Shown here piece by piece: positions 48,523-59,645 of a stretch of 64,000 bases of DNA. The translations under genes and the position numbers were made by a program. The stretch covers positions 5,563,501 to 5,627,500 of the forward strand of contig JAHQIY010000005.1 of NCBI GenBank assembly GCA_019054805.1. The letters run 5' to 3'. The notes under the pieces were generated by a model. The model searched no databases. It was not told the DNA's origin and saw only the letters and a program-made list of their open reading frames with translations. Position 1 is the stretch's first letter, and the number at the start of each line of letters is the position of its first letter. The DNA is from Brachionus manjavacas (lineage: Eukaryota > Rotifera > Eurotatoria > Ploima > Brachionidae).

Positions 48523-49817
48523 ATGAGCACAATTCGTCAAAATTCAGCTATTTTCAAAATATTAGTTATTTTTGTCCTTAAAGGAATTTTTTCAGGTAAT
48601 ATTTTTATCCTAGAGCAGATTATTATACCTGTATTCTTAGCGCCATTTATATGAATATATATACACCACACTTGTTTTTTTCGAGCATATTCTCACTCGA
48701 AAAAAATTAACTAATTACGAAAACCTCCAAGTAATTAAAATCTGTTCTTGAGGCTTTATTTTTAAAAAAATCAATTCGTAAAATAAAAAAAACGCTTTAA
48801 AAAAAATTCAAAATCTAATTTTGTTTTAGACAATTAGCTATTTTTTATTTTTAATGTTTAAATAAAATAGTCTAAATATCTTAAAAAAATAAAACATCAA
48901 ATCCGGTCTCAAGTCTATAGATTTATGTCTTTTAAGTTTTCTTTTTTTTTATTAAGCTATTTGGTTAATTTAAACTTGAAATTAATCAAAGTATATTCGT
49001 AACTTAGTTACTCTTTTTAGGAATTGAACAAATAGCAAAATCTGATAATTACCTGCAAATACAAAATCAACAAATATTTGTATTATTTTAGTTAATACCA
49101 ATAAATGCTTTAAAACAGCTCGAATAGTGAGCAAATAGAGTGATACCTCGAAATCTAAAAATTAGTAAAGTAAGCATTGAAGAAAAATTAAAGTTAAATT
49201 TTGATCCAGATGTAAAATTAATTTTTTTATTAATTTTTGATTTCAGCTTTAAAAAAATTAAATCAATAAAATTTTTGGAAAAATGTCATTTTCTAGATTT
49301 TTTTAATTTTAAAACCAAAAAAAATATTTCAATTTTTTTAGAGTTGTTTAAAAGCTAGGACTTGGACTTGACTTAAGATCTGTGACTTTTAAACATTTCT
49401 GAATCGTTTCATGAGATTAAAATAGAGTTTAAATTAGATTTTGTTGAGAAATTTTTAGCTTTTAAAACTTGAATTTCTACTTAAGTTGATTGCCTGCAAT
49501 GTTTCGAGTGTGATTCGAGAAAAATTGGCCAAAATTGTTTGACAAATCTTCCACCAAGCAGAAAGTGTTTGGATAAGCATTCACTGTACTGCGTGGCAAT
49601 GAAGCACTACGACAAATACGGCAACATAACTGGTGTTATTCGCGCTTGCAGCAAAGTAAATTTTGGTCTAAAGTGTCGTTTGGCACAATCTGAACACGAA
49701 CCGCACAAAACCTGCTTCAATACTTGCTGGGAAGATGCATGCAATCGTTCCACCTTTCCCCTCCTTTCATCGCATTTGTTAGCTCTCATTGGATTTTGTT
49801 ATTTAATTTTTGTATAA
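48523..49817 (+). CDS. Ly6/uPAR-type three-finger protein, probably GPI-anchored (2 exons)
   Basis: Exon 1 (48523-48595) encodes MSTIRQNSAIFKILVIFVLK GIFS, a typical signal peptide. Exon 2 (49486-49817) follows an 890-bp GT-AG intron; phase 1 fits, giving 134 aa. The mature part begins DCLQCFECDSRKIGQNC and has the cysteine order of LU domains (CLQCFEC, NC, KC, YC, C, C, C...C, C) ending CWEDACNRS, the usual CxxxxCN close. The C-terminal LLSSHLLALIGFCYLIFV is a hydrophobic segment of the kind replaced by a GPI anchor. Family members are cell-surface or secreted modulators of receptors and channels. No specific orthologue is claimed. An additional exon in the intron cannot be ruled out. Confidence 0.75.
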
Positions 49818-50241
49818 CTCTATTTGCCAATTTTGTTTTCAAATAAACTTTTTGTTAAAACTCTTGTTTTCAATTAAAAAACTTAAAGAAAACAAGAATA
49901 TAAAGAAAGAGAAACGAGCTTCGTTCATAATGTCGCCAAGTGTGTTTTTTTATATTCGGTTGCCATGGCAACCGATCGCGCAATTAAAATAAAAAAAATC
50001 GAAAATTTTATTTCTGTGTAAAAAGAGAAAAATAAAACTAATAAAAATGACGGATGACTCTTATTATGCTAATTCAAGTTGGAAAGCAAAGCAATCTAAA
50101 AATCCTTAGAAAAATTGGAATTTTTGAATATACCTCCCCGTTAATTTACATACTTGCCGAAAATAAAAAAATAAAAATTCAATTTAAAAAAATGCTTCCA
50201 AAGAGTGGAATTTAACATATTTTTCTTTGTAGATACATATT

Positions 50242-53200
50242 ATGCTAAAGCAAACTTTGGTTCAGGAAAAGCTAAGCGATTTGACCATGGCAGCGCAAAC
50301 GTCAGTCAAGCCCGGCAGCCAGCTGGACAGCGATATAAAAAAAAGCACCGGGGATATTCTAATACCTCATGCGGCCCAGTACGCTCGCCTCCAACTCATA
50401 AAAACCTCCAGTAGCACATCGAGCAGTAAATTCAAGCTGAAATCGGCAAATTACTCGAATGAATCGGCATCGGCCAATCCAAAGATAAATTTGAAGCCCG
50501 ATGACGAAAACGAGGAAACTCTAGAATATGACGGAGTGGAGACAGTCAACTTTTATTCCAATCACCACGGACAGCAGGCCAGTTCTAATGAAAATACCTC
50601 ACAGGGACACAATAGTGGTGCGTTTGCACACGAAAATAGGCCCGCTTCGAACAAGCATAGCAAAGCCGGCTCGGCAAATGTCCAAAACAGGAATATTCGA
50701 ATTATTAGCGATTCTAATCAGTACGATCCCAATTTAAAACTTAAATACCTAGAAAAAAGCATCAAATTCATACAACAGCAGCATACCGAGACACTGAATA
50801 GTCTTCATCAAGAAATCGAAAAGCTCAAAGATGAAAATAGAGGTAAATATTGGTATTTGGAATTAAATTTTTTTAAATCCTTAAAGTTTTCTTAATTTTT
50901 ACTGTTTTTCAAAAAAAAATTATACTAAAATTAATAATTCAATTTATTTAAAATATAAAAAAATTAGAAGTAATTTTTTTAAAAAAGAATTGCATTTTAA
51001 GAGCGATTATGAAATTCAGTACTAATTGATAAATTTTAGCAAAAATATTTGTTTTTATTTAAAAAGAATTTTCATTCAAAAAAATCGCACAATTTTTTAA
51101 CCCAAAATTTAATTTAACTAATCTTTTTTATTTAAATTAATAATCGATTTCAATCTTAGTTGAAGAAGTTAAAAAAATACTGCGACCCTTCCGGGCTTAA
51201 GCTTTGGAAGCTATGGCAGTAAATTTGAATTTTTTATTAAGTCATTTTTTCAAATTGGCTTTGAACACATTTATTTAATAATAATTATAAAAGCTACGGC
51301 AAGCAAACTTACGGAGGCGGCCTTCTAGGAGGTCGCTAATGGTAGCTTATTGCGCTATACAAGGAAAATATCTGATAAAGAAAGCTTATAGGTTTTTAGA
51401 GACATTTTGTAAAGTACAAAGCTGATAATGAAATTGTTTTTTAAATTAAAATTTTTATGTGGTAATAACTTGGTGACCAGTCAGGGGATCTATCAAAACA
51501 TAGAAAAAAAATGTAGAATAAAATATTTTCAAGTCTAAATTTCTTTAATTAATTCAATTAATTAATTATCTTAAAATAAACAAGCAATGCCTTTAATGTG
51601 CAATTCAATAGTTTTTGATTCATATTGTGAAATAATTTTTTAGAGTTTTTGAAATTTTCTTCCTTGAAAAATGCTTACTAAATTTGATTTCATGAAGCTT
51701 TGTTCCTGACGGAATATTTCAACAACTTTTCCCACTTAAATTTTGCCTCGTATTTACTAGGATTGAAAATGGACAATTATTATTTTTATTATTAATAAAT
51801 AATAATGTTGCATACAACTCTTTCTATCACTTCTTCTCTTACCAAATTGTTGACGCAACTGGTGTAAAAAAAATGGCACTTCAAAGAAATGTAAAAATTA
51901 CGCATAATGTTTCTCTAAACGGAGCGTGCCTAGAAATCATCTCTACTCATAAATACCTAGGCATTTAGCTTAACAACCAGTTAAACTGGGACCACCAATC
52001 GACCCGTGTCCAAAATATCACAGTATACCATGTATCATAGGTCACCTGAGGCATACAAAAATCTAAGGAAGTTAGTTATCAATACGGAATATTTCAACTA
52101 TGCAACAAGTCATACAAAGCTGGTGCAGAAATCAATGCACACATTCGCTCACACAAATTAAGTCATCATACTAACTGATCCTTATCTTACTTTTTATACT
52201 ATTTCTGTGTTTATTTTTTACTTTGTCATTTTTAGAATAGAAATATTTATACAAAAAATTGTGTAATTTACCCTAATCAGGTACGAGTCAATTTTAAAAA
52301 AGAAAGCCAAATCCTACCATCCATTTTGTATGCTTTCGCAAATGATATTGATTTTGTTAAAAATTCAAATATGTTTATGATTTTGAACATTTAAATTAAG
52401 TCACCTCTCGTGCGTCTTAGGAGGTGACTAAATTTTTTTAATATTTTCAATTTCAGCAATGTCTTTTTCATAAGCTTAATTGAGGTCTCACAAATGTAAG
52501 TATAGCATTTTAAAGAGTCTAGGCTCAAATTTTTGAAGCTTTTAGATATCATGTCTAAAATACGATTTCCACGACTTGTTCAATTCCTTATCGATATCTT
52601 ATTTTTTTGTTGTTTTTTTTGCTAATGAAAATATTTATTTTAGGCAAATATTTTTGAGAATTATTTTTAATCTTTAATTTTAATTTATCAAAAAAAAATA
52701 AAGAAAATTTTTTTGTTTGAATTCTTCAATTTTTACTTAATTTCACACAGTCATTTAAATTTTTTTTATTCAAAAATTCAGTACAAGAAAACAGTATAAA
52801 GCGAAAAAAAATAAATGACTGGTTTTCTAATAGTCTAACATGGTGCAACATTCAAAGTTACATCAACTGTAAAAGTCTTCTAATGGTGTGCAAAATGCAC
52901 TACGCTCATTTATATTAAAATTTAATTGATGCTAAACTCTGAAACTTTAGCAGACTTTGATATTTGATGCAACTTTGAATGGTGCACCATGTTGCATTTA
53001 CAGAACTAAGTCAAGACCTTTGGAAAAAAAAGTAAATCAATTTTTTAACATTTTTTTCTATTCTTTTTATCATTTTGTACTGAATTTCACAAAACTTCAA
53101 ATTAAAATTTTTTATCCTTAAAAAAAAAAAATTTTAAATTAATAATTTTTAGTATGAAAAACAAAAATAATTCAAATAAATTTTTGTTGTTAAGAATTGC

Positions 53201-54312
53201 ATTTTAAATTGGCAACCAGAAAATCGTCGTCATCGCTGAACAATTCACTAACAAATTCAAAACAGAGCTTTAAGCAAGAAGTGGACAAAGGAAAAAATGA
53301 AGTCAATGATGATAGAGTACTGCATGAGAAAATTGAGAAGAAAAACTTTGACAAAGTTCTTAAAAATGCTGTTAAGGAAAAAAATCTAGATAAAAGACTC
53401 GAAGATTTAAAAACCAATTTTGAATCAAGCAAATTTGACGACTTATTCGCTAGATTAGTCGATGCCGAAAACAAAAACGAGTATTTGACTAATTTGTTGA
53501 CTCAGCTTCAGGCCAAACGTAGCACAAATACCGAATACAAGTAAGCCTAAAATGGAATTAAATAGGAAAATGATTTTATGAAAATTTTTTTTTAGAACAA
53601 ATAATGTAAATAGCACTAACACGGCAATGAATCCGATATCTAAAATAAATATCAATCAAATTTACAGCATAGATCCGTTACGAATTAAAATGAGCGAGGC
53701 CGAAGAGCCGCGAGCACCTAGTCTTCAAGAATCTGAGATAATTATAAAAAAATTATTCGACATTTACAAACAACAAAAACAGCAAGTAAATTAAAGAGTA
53801 AAAAACAAATATTTTTATTAAAATTTTCTTTAGATAAGTAATATGAAAGTAGTGTTAAAAGATTTGATGCAAAATGAGAACTTGTCTAATCAGGCAATGC
53901 TTCTGGCTAAAGATTTACTAGAAAATTCCAATAAACTTAGTCATTATGTTCTTGATAAAACAAATGTGCATAAACTGTTAGTCTATCTTTTCTTTTAGAT
54001 TAAAAATTAAGTTTTTTTTTAATTTTAAGATCGGTCCTGGCGCCGCTTAACAATTTACCAAAGAGTTCCAATGCAAGACTTAACTTTAATCCAAGTAGAT
54101 ATCATTCACAATTATTGACAACAACCGGTTTAGGTTACGATTCAATCGCCACTGGTTCGGCATCGTTGACTACCGCAAGTTCAAATGTAAATCTACCGTC
54201 TATAGTTCATTTGCCACCATTGCAAACCATAAATCCAGTTAAATTTCCAGAGAGACAGAGGAGAACGCAAATTTTGCAGAAGCAAAGACTGAGAAAAGAA
54301 TACTATCATTAG
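50242..54312 (+). CDS. CCDC74/CCDC92-family coiled-coil protein (5 exons)
   Basis: Exons 50242-50842, 53195-53540, 53596-53785, 53834-53976, 54030-54312 give 520 aa, all junctions GT-AG and in phase. The N-terminal 165 residues are Ser/Asn-rich and probably disordered. The family coiled coil is LKYLEKSIKFIQQQHTETLN SLHQEIEKLKDENR (about 167-200), completed across the 2352-bp intron 1 as ELHFKL. A second conserved part is APSLQESEIIIKKLFDIYKQ, and the C-terminus FPERQRRTQILQKQRLRK matches the 'FAERQKRLQAMQKRRL' end of CCDC74. Such proteins are reported at centrosomes, cilia or microtubules; the role here is inferred. A short ATG-led frame at 50047-50109 could be an upstream exon but its phase does not fit. 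Intron 1 carries a LINE relic and a MITE. Confidence 0.88.
51850..52130 (+). pseudogene. LINE reverse-transcriptase relic inside CCDC74-like intron 1
   Basis: Plus-strand translation reads VDATGVKKMALQRNVKI, THNVSLNGACLEIISTHKYL, GI, a stop, then LNNQLNWDHQSTRVQNI. That is the 'LNGxxLExVxxxKYLGVxLDxxLxW' segment after the RT palm in Jockey/CR1-type elements. It is short and broken by stops. Confidence 0.65.
52839..52991. mobile_element. MITE, 153 bp, with ~30-bp inverted repeats
   Basis: The left end CATGGTGCAACATTCAAAGT TACATCAA and the right end, read inverted, CATGGTGCACCATTCAAAGT TGCATCAA, differ at two positions. It lies in intron 1 of the CCDC74-like gene. Non-coding. Target duplication is not clear. 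Confidence 0.65.
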
Positions 54313-55150
54313 AGAATATTATAAATAAATTTCAAAACAATTAGTTAAAGATCTTTAAAAATCAAATAAAATTTAAAAGCTAATTGAATTATTTAAATAA
54401 ATCAACAGTCTCATTTATTTTTGACCACTTTTTTATTATTTTTTTCACACAGCTTTATTTTTAAAATTAAATTTTTAATCGAAAATTTCAGTAGAAAAAA
54501 AGGGCCCTTTTTATCAAGATTAATTTTTTAATAAATATTAATGACTACATTTGGACATTCAAGAATTAAAAATGCCCATTAGTCTCAAATCTTTATTTCT
54601 TTACTTTTCCTTGCCCAACATATCTTTGAGTCTACATTCATGAACAATATCCTCTATCTATAGTCTTGTCATCACAAACGATGCATTCTCAGTCTGTAGA
54701 GTATTCAGTTGTCCCCGATTGGCTCTTCTGGCAAAAATTGTTTTCAAGATGCACTTGCTTGGGAATATGAATTAAGCTCCCAAATTGCTTCCATTTCTAA
54801 AACTCCGCCAAGACTACGCCCGCTTCTTTCACAAGGTAACTTTGATATTTTTGAAGATGGAAGCCATTTGTTTGACTAAAAATATCAAAGCCATTCGCCA
54901 AAGGAAGAAGCGTTTTAACGATTCTGACTTTAAAATTTGAATTTTGACCAACTCTGATGAAAGCAAGCACTTGGAACATAATGTTGACACTGCATAAAGT
55001 CGGATTGTTATTAAGAAAAGGAGTAGAAATTAAAATTACAAACTTTTTGAATATGTCATACACATGAGTTTTTAGATACACATACAGACTAATTGTTTGG
55101 TACACGACTAGGAGGTACATTATTTATACGCTCAAAAATATTTCTTTTAC
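54313..55150. other. Intergenic sequence
   Basis: Has one coding-like minus frame (54797-55120, 107 codons, hydrophobic start, contains NNNPTLCSVNIMFQ) that I do not recognise; it is more base-balanced than its surroundings and may be a transposon relic. Otherwise AT-rich. Confidence 0.4.
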
Positions 55151-55159
55151 TCAAAATAT

Positions 55160-55765
55160 TATTTCAGCACAATCAATTTCTGATTAGCACAATGAAAAAA
55201 ACATTCAACACAATTCGATTTCTTCTCAGCACGATCAATTATATTTAAAAAAAAAACATTTATTGTGTTTGAAAATAATTCTTAAAGGAAATTTTTTTTT
55301 TAATTTTAAATTTTATTTAATGATATTTATAAGTGGAAGTTTGGTAAATAAAGTAAATTTCGAAGCTTAAAGAAAAGAAATTTAAAAAAAATTAGTCTCT
55401 AGAAAACCAGTTTCCGCATTTTTTGCTCTACCTCTTTTAGGCTTATTGACAAATTTGTCCTTTTTTTAAACAGTTCTTATAATGCCAATAAATGTGCACA
55501 ATATCCTAATTTAGTGAAAAAATTGCAAGAACATTTCTTACTGTTGAGCTCTTGAACAGTTCTTGAATAAATAAGTTGTTGAATAAATTTTTTTAAATTT
55601 TCCCAACAAGCCATTAATTTTTGTGTTGAATGCATTTATTTTATTTTCGATTTTTGTGCTAAAAGTAATTTTTTTCAAATTTTAATTTTTGTGCTGAGAA
55701 GAAATCTTTTTGTGCTGAGCGTTTTGAAATTGTGTTAAATGGTTATTTTATTGTGTTGAAAAGGT
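55160..55765. mobile_element. Foldback-like element with AGCACAA / TTGTGCT arms
   Basis: The left arm (55160-55245) carries repeated AGCACAAT and AACACAAT words and TTTCTTCTCAGCACGATCAA. The right arm (55620-55765) carries the same words inverted, for example GTGCTGAGAAGAAATCTTTT and TTGTGTTGAA. The middle is A/T-rich and non-coding. Multiple short repeats in mirrored arms fit a foldback or MITE-like DNA element of about 600 bp. Confidence 0.55.
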
Positions 55766-55769
55766 GGAC

Positions 55770-56720
55770 CCTTATTTTAATTGTACCCAAAATTAAAAAC
55801 GAGAACCAAAAATGTAATCCATCTTATCTACGATGATGAGGATGTAGATTGCACACGATTTTCGGATGATGAAGAAAAGGAAAAGTATGAGAAAGAGCTA
55901 GATATATCTGATTCTTCTGAGTCAAATGAAGACGAAAATATTGGTAAAAACAACCGGTTTAAATGGACTCTGTGCGATGAATCTGAGTCGGAACAAAAGA
56001 TGAAATTTTTTTTAAAACACAAAAATACATAACTCATGTCACAAAAACTAATCATTATTATCATTATTAGTATTAATTATTAAATTAATTAATTAACCTT
56101 AAAACTAATTAATTAATTGTTTTCAAGTAAAAAAAATATGTAGAAGAGAAATTATTGTCAAGCTCTGATTTAGCAGTTTTCTTTAAAGAAATTGATAAAA
56201 AACATTTAGCTCAGACTGATTCTGAATTATATGCCTTGGCAAAAAAAACACTAGCAAAATGGAGATGATCCAATTTGAAATTTTTGGCTGATAGATTTGA
56301 AAAACTTACAATTTTAAAGAGTCTTGAAATACTTACAAAGAGATGCAAATTATATTCAAACCTTAATATGAGAATCAAGAATGAGCCTAAGGTAACCAGA
56401 TCTATGATTAGAGATGCGAGTCTTTTGAATGAGAAATGCAACAAAAAAATTAAGGATGAAGTTTTTCAAGGCTCAGTTAATCATCAAAAGTTCATTGTCA
56501 ATGTGTCCAAAAAGTCGTGTGATTTTGTTGAGTTTATTGATTGAGCTCCTTTTACTCATTCGGTATTTTTGGCTCATAAAATTGGTATGGATCTTGGATA
56601 TTACAAGTCAAAAAGTAAATTTATAATGATTAAAAAACGTGGGCGGCCTAAAAACGCTAAAAAAGCATGGGTTAAGGATCAAGCTTGGTAACAAAAAAGA
56701 ATTTTGCATTGGTCTAGGGT
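55770..56720 (+). pseudogene. Unrecognised coding relic, acidic N-terminus and basic C-terminus
   Basis: The first open part (55781-56032) encodes an acidic domain: NVIHLIYDDEDVDCTRFSDD then ELDISDSSESNEDENIG. After about 130 bp, coding-like sequence resumes: SSDLAVFFKEIDKKHLAQTD, a TGA-type break at about 56268, an open helical part (56275-56544) with KFLADRFEKLTILKSLEIL and DASLLNEKCNKKIKDEVFQG, a stop, then LAHKIGMDLGYYKS and the basic KKRGRPKNAKKAW, which looks like an AT-hook. It may be one gene with introns or a dead transposon ORF. It lies just left of a MULE and right of the foldback element. No family was recognised. Confidence 0.4.
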
Positions 56721-56865
56721 TGGGTATATAAAATAAGATAGGGAAGCACGAATTTATAATTGCGAGTAACGAGGCGTTAACTTTCAACTTAAATGTTATG
56801 TTTTATTTGCATGTTTATTGTAATCTATTAGTTTCGAAAAAGTAAAAAATAACATGTAATTTAAC

Positions 56866-57967
56866 AATTAATGGCACTATGACGTTATATAGACTTGATA
56901 ATATAGACTGTATATATAGACATAATTTATGTAGATCGTAGACTATAATATAGACTGTGCATATAGACATAATTTATGTAGAACGTAGACTATAATATTT
57001 AGCTTTATTAAATAATATTACAAAAATTACAAAATAAAATTACAAAATTTTCAAAATTAAATTACAAAAAAATATTTGCACAAAACTCAATAAATTAATC
57101 GTCCTTTCTTTTTGTCAAAATTTCACTAATCTTATGAAGAAACTCTCTAAATTCTTCCCTGATTATAGCCTTATCCTCACTTTTGCCACCAGTTTGCTCA
57201 TAGAACTTACACTCATATTTCAACAAATTATCTTTAAGTATTTCTTTCGGCATTCTAGTATACTGTTCGCCTCTTTGAACCTGTCTTAAATGAATTTCAG
57301 TTGAGTGGTTTTCTTTCTTAAAATGTAAAATTATCTTATTCACAGTAGGGTGACTTCTTATAGATAGAGCAAAAGATTTATGCCATGCTTCTAAATTATT
57401 ATTCGTTCTAGGAATTTCATCCAATACTCTATCAAAAGCGTTCCATATTTGGGGCTTATAAGTTGAAGAAATTTTTTGTTGTCAGAATTTAACTTAAACA
57501 TATAATGCTCTTCAAAATAAGACTCTAAAAAATCAACCCTAAATTTTTCAGAACAAGTTTCCTTAATCGTTTCATATGCTTCAAATAAGTCATACATTGG
57601 AACAAAAGGCAAAGCTCTCAGCATACAAACACCTTCCTTCCTTCTTCTTTTGGGGAATCTTTGAACATTTTCAAATTTCTAAAAACAAATTAGGCCTATA
57701 ATTAATTATGCAAACACTTTTTGAATAAGTGTTTATTATATAAAGAGTTTGAACATCAATACGAGTATGTTGATTATTACTAAAAAATCAAGTCTATATA
57801 GAATATTTAGTCTATAAAGAATAATTCTACGTAATAATTTTCTGCGTCTATATGCTTTTTTCTTTTTCTATATAATTTATGAGTCTATATCATTTTTGTC
57901 TTCATTTTTTCAGTCTATATTCTATATAAAAAAAGTGTCTATATAACGTCCTAATCCCCAATTAATG
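56866..57967 (-). mobile_element. Mutator-like (MULE) DNA transposon with decayed transposase
   Basis: The element 56874-57959 is flanked by the 8-bp duplication AATTAATG (56866-56873, 57960-57967). The ends share GACGTTATATAGAC (56881) and its inverse GTCTATATAACGTC (57938). Subterminal GTCTATA words recur at both ends, including a 47-bp unit repeated twice at 56898-56991. The minus strand encodes the end of a MULE transposase: MLRALPFVPMYDLFEAYETI and LESYFEEHYMF (57624 on), then, after a frameshift at about 57460, IWNAFDRVLDEIPRTNNNLE and AWHKSFALSIRSHPTV to the stop at 57095. PRTNNxxEAWH is characteristic of the family. Upstream catalytic parts are missing. Confidence 0.85.
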
Positions 57968-58639
57968 TGTATACTCTATTGACGATTTACGTCAGAAATT
58001 TTTTTAAAACTGTTCCACATACGATTTTTCTACGTGTCCTTGTCTGCTTAATCAGCACGTCACGCGACCGCTCGTTCCTCGCAAGTAATTAAAAAATATA
58101 AATCAATAATTTTTGTGTATTTTTCATGTGTCAATCTCTTTTGAATTTTTAAATAAATCATAAGCATAAATAAAATCTTTGGTATGTATATTTTATATCT
58201 GTTTGTGTATTTTTAAATGACATCCTTTAGCAAAGCGTCATCCATATCTATCCCGAACCGTGTGACTCATAAATATTGGTGTCTCAACCTAAAGTGTTCC
58301 AATGCAAGTATTAAGTCATTAATAATAATCTGTCCATTTTTTTCTCTAGCCGATCTCCCTTTCCAGTACCTTTTTGAGCATTTTATTTTATTTTTTATTA
58401 AATAAATAATTGAGGGAAAGACCCAGGGTTCGTCTGAATGGAGCAAGCCTTCGTTTAAACCCTCTTGTTTGAAAAGTTTTAGGTTTTTACAAAATTAGAT
58501 TAAGTTAAAAGTTGAATTATACAAAAAAAAGTAAAATTAATTGAAACAAATTGTTTTATAGCAATATACAAAGGTTTAGATAAGATAAAGATATTTACAT
58601 TAGGATTTAAGACAGATTAATTGTCTTTATTGAATTTGA
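57968..58639. other. Intergenic sequence
   Basis: Includes a short GC-richer patch at 58030-58085 (CACGTCACGCGACCGCTCG). The part next to 58640 is probably the 3' UTR of the minus-strand LINE. Nothing else recognised. Confidence 0.4.
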
Positions 58640-59645
58640 TTTCGTAGAATAAGTCAATCGGTGTTTTGAATCTTTTGGGATCTGAGTGGGAAACAGTTTG
58701 CACGTATGCGTGAATTTCTTTGGCTATAAATTCTTGTTTTGATTTACTTTCTATGAATTTGACAAACAAGTGATTTGCCCTTTCTTCGATTGTGTCAAGC
58801 TTGAGTATTTTGTATATTGTGCGTACTGAAGTCTTTAGCGGAAAAAATTTAATTATTTTTAAAATCCTTTTTGGATTTTCTGCAGATTTTTCTAAATTCT
58901 TTCAGTACCCAAATTGATTATGACAAAACAGTAATCCATTAGAGATCTAATTAAAGACTTACATAATTGTATGTTTAAAGATAGGGACTTGGCCCATTTA
59001 AAATTTCTTATTCGTCTGAGTAGGTTCTTTTTAGGGATGAGCTTCCTTTCTAATTGGTCCAAATGTGCTTTGAAACAGATTTTTGGGTCAAGTTTAATAC
59101 CAAGAAATGTTGGGTTTGGCTCCAAAGGGACCTGCTGGTTACCAATTCGAAGCTTTAAATTGTATTTTCTCTCAAGGTTTTTCCTTTGGCCTGCTGTAGT
59201 GAATGTTGTATGACAAGTTTTCGAGAGATTAATTTTAAAGCCAAAGGTTAAACAAAAATCAGCTTCTTTATTTATGGCGATTTGGAGATTTTTTTTAAGT
59301 TCTTTAATTGATTTACACGAAATCCAGATGCACAGGTCATCAGCGAAAAGAGCTAATTTTATTTTCTCTGGAAAGGTTTTCGCTACATCACTAAAATAAA
59401 TAATGAATAGAGTTGGTGAGAGACAGCTTCCTTATGGAACTCCACAGTTAATTGGTTTTTCTATTGAAACACATTCCTTATAATCCACTTGAAATGTCCT
59501 ATTACTTAGGAAGTTAATTGAGTTATCTTCAGAAAATGCTCTTATGTGGAGCGCTTTTTTCTAAAACCTGCCTGGCATTTAGGAAGCACCTGATTCTTTT
59601 CGGCCCATTTTTGTATCTTTTGGTTTAATATTTTTTGAGCATTTT
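58640..59645 (-). pseudogene. Degraded LINE reverse transcriptase (FADD type)
   Basis: Minus-strand translation, with stops and shifts, gives ILNQKIQKWAEKNQVLPKCQ and AGFRKKRST, then INCGV.GSCLSPTLFIIYFSD, LALFADDLCIW (catalytic FADD at about 59340), FKINLSKTCHTTFTTAGQRK, and an open run 59125-58892 with FLGIKLDPKICFKAHLDQLE and SLIRSLMDYCFVII. That covers RT motifs to the connection domain. It is close in style to the LINEs at 1 and 19 kb. The plus-strand frame 58971-59213 is a shadow. Confidence 0.8.

Noticed and set aside
50047..50109. MTDDSYYANSSWKAKQSKNP as a first exon of the CCDC74-like gene
   Set aside because: No donor joins it in the frame of the 50242 ATG; it may be a 5' UTR ORF.
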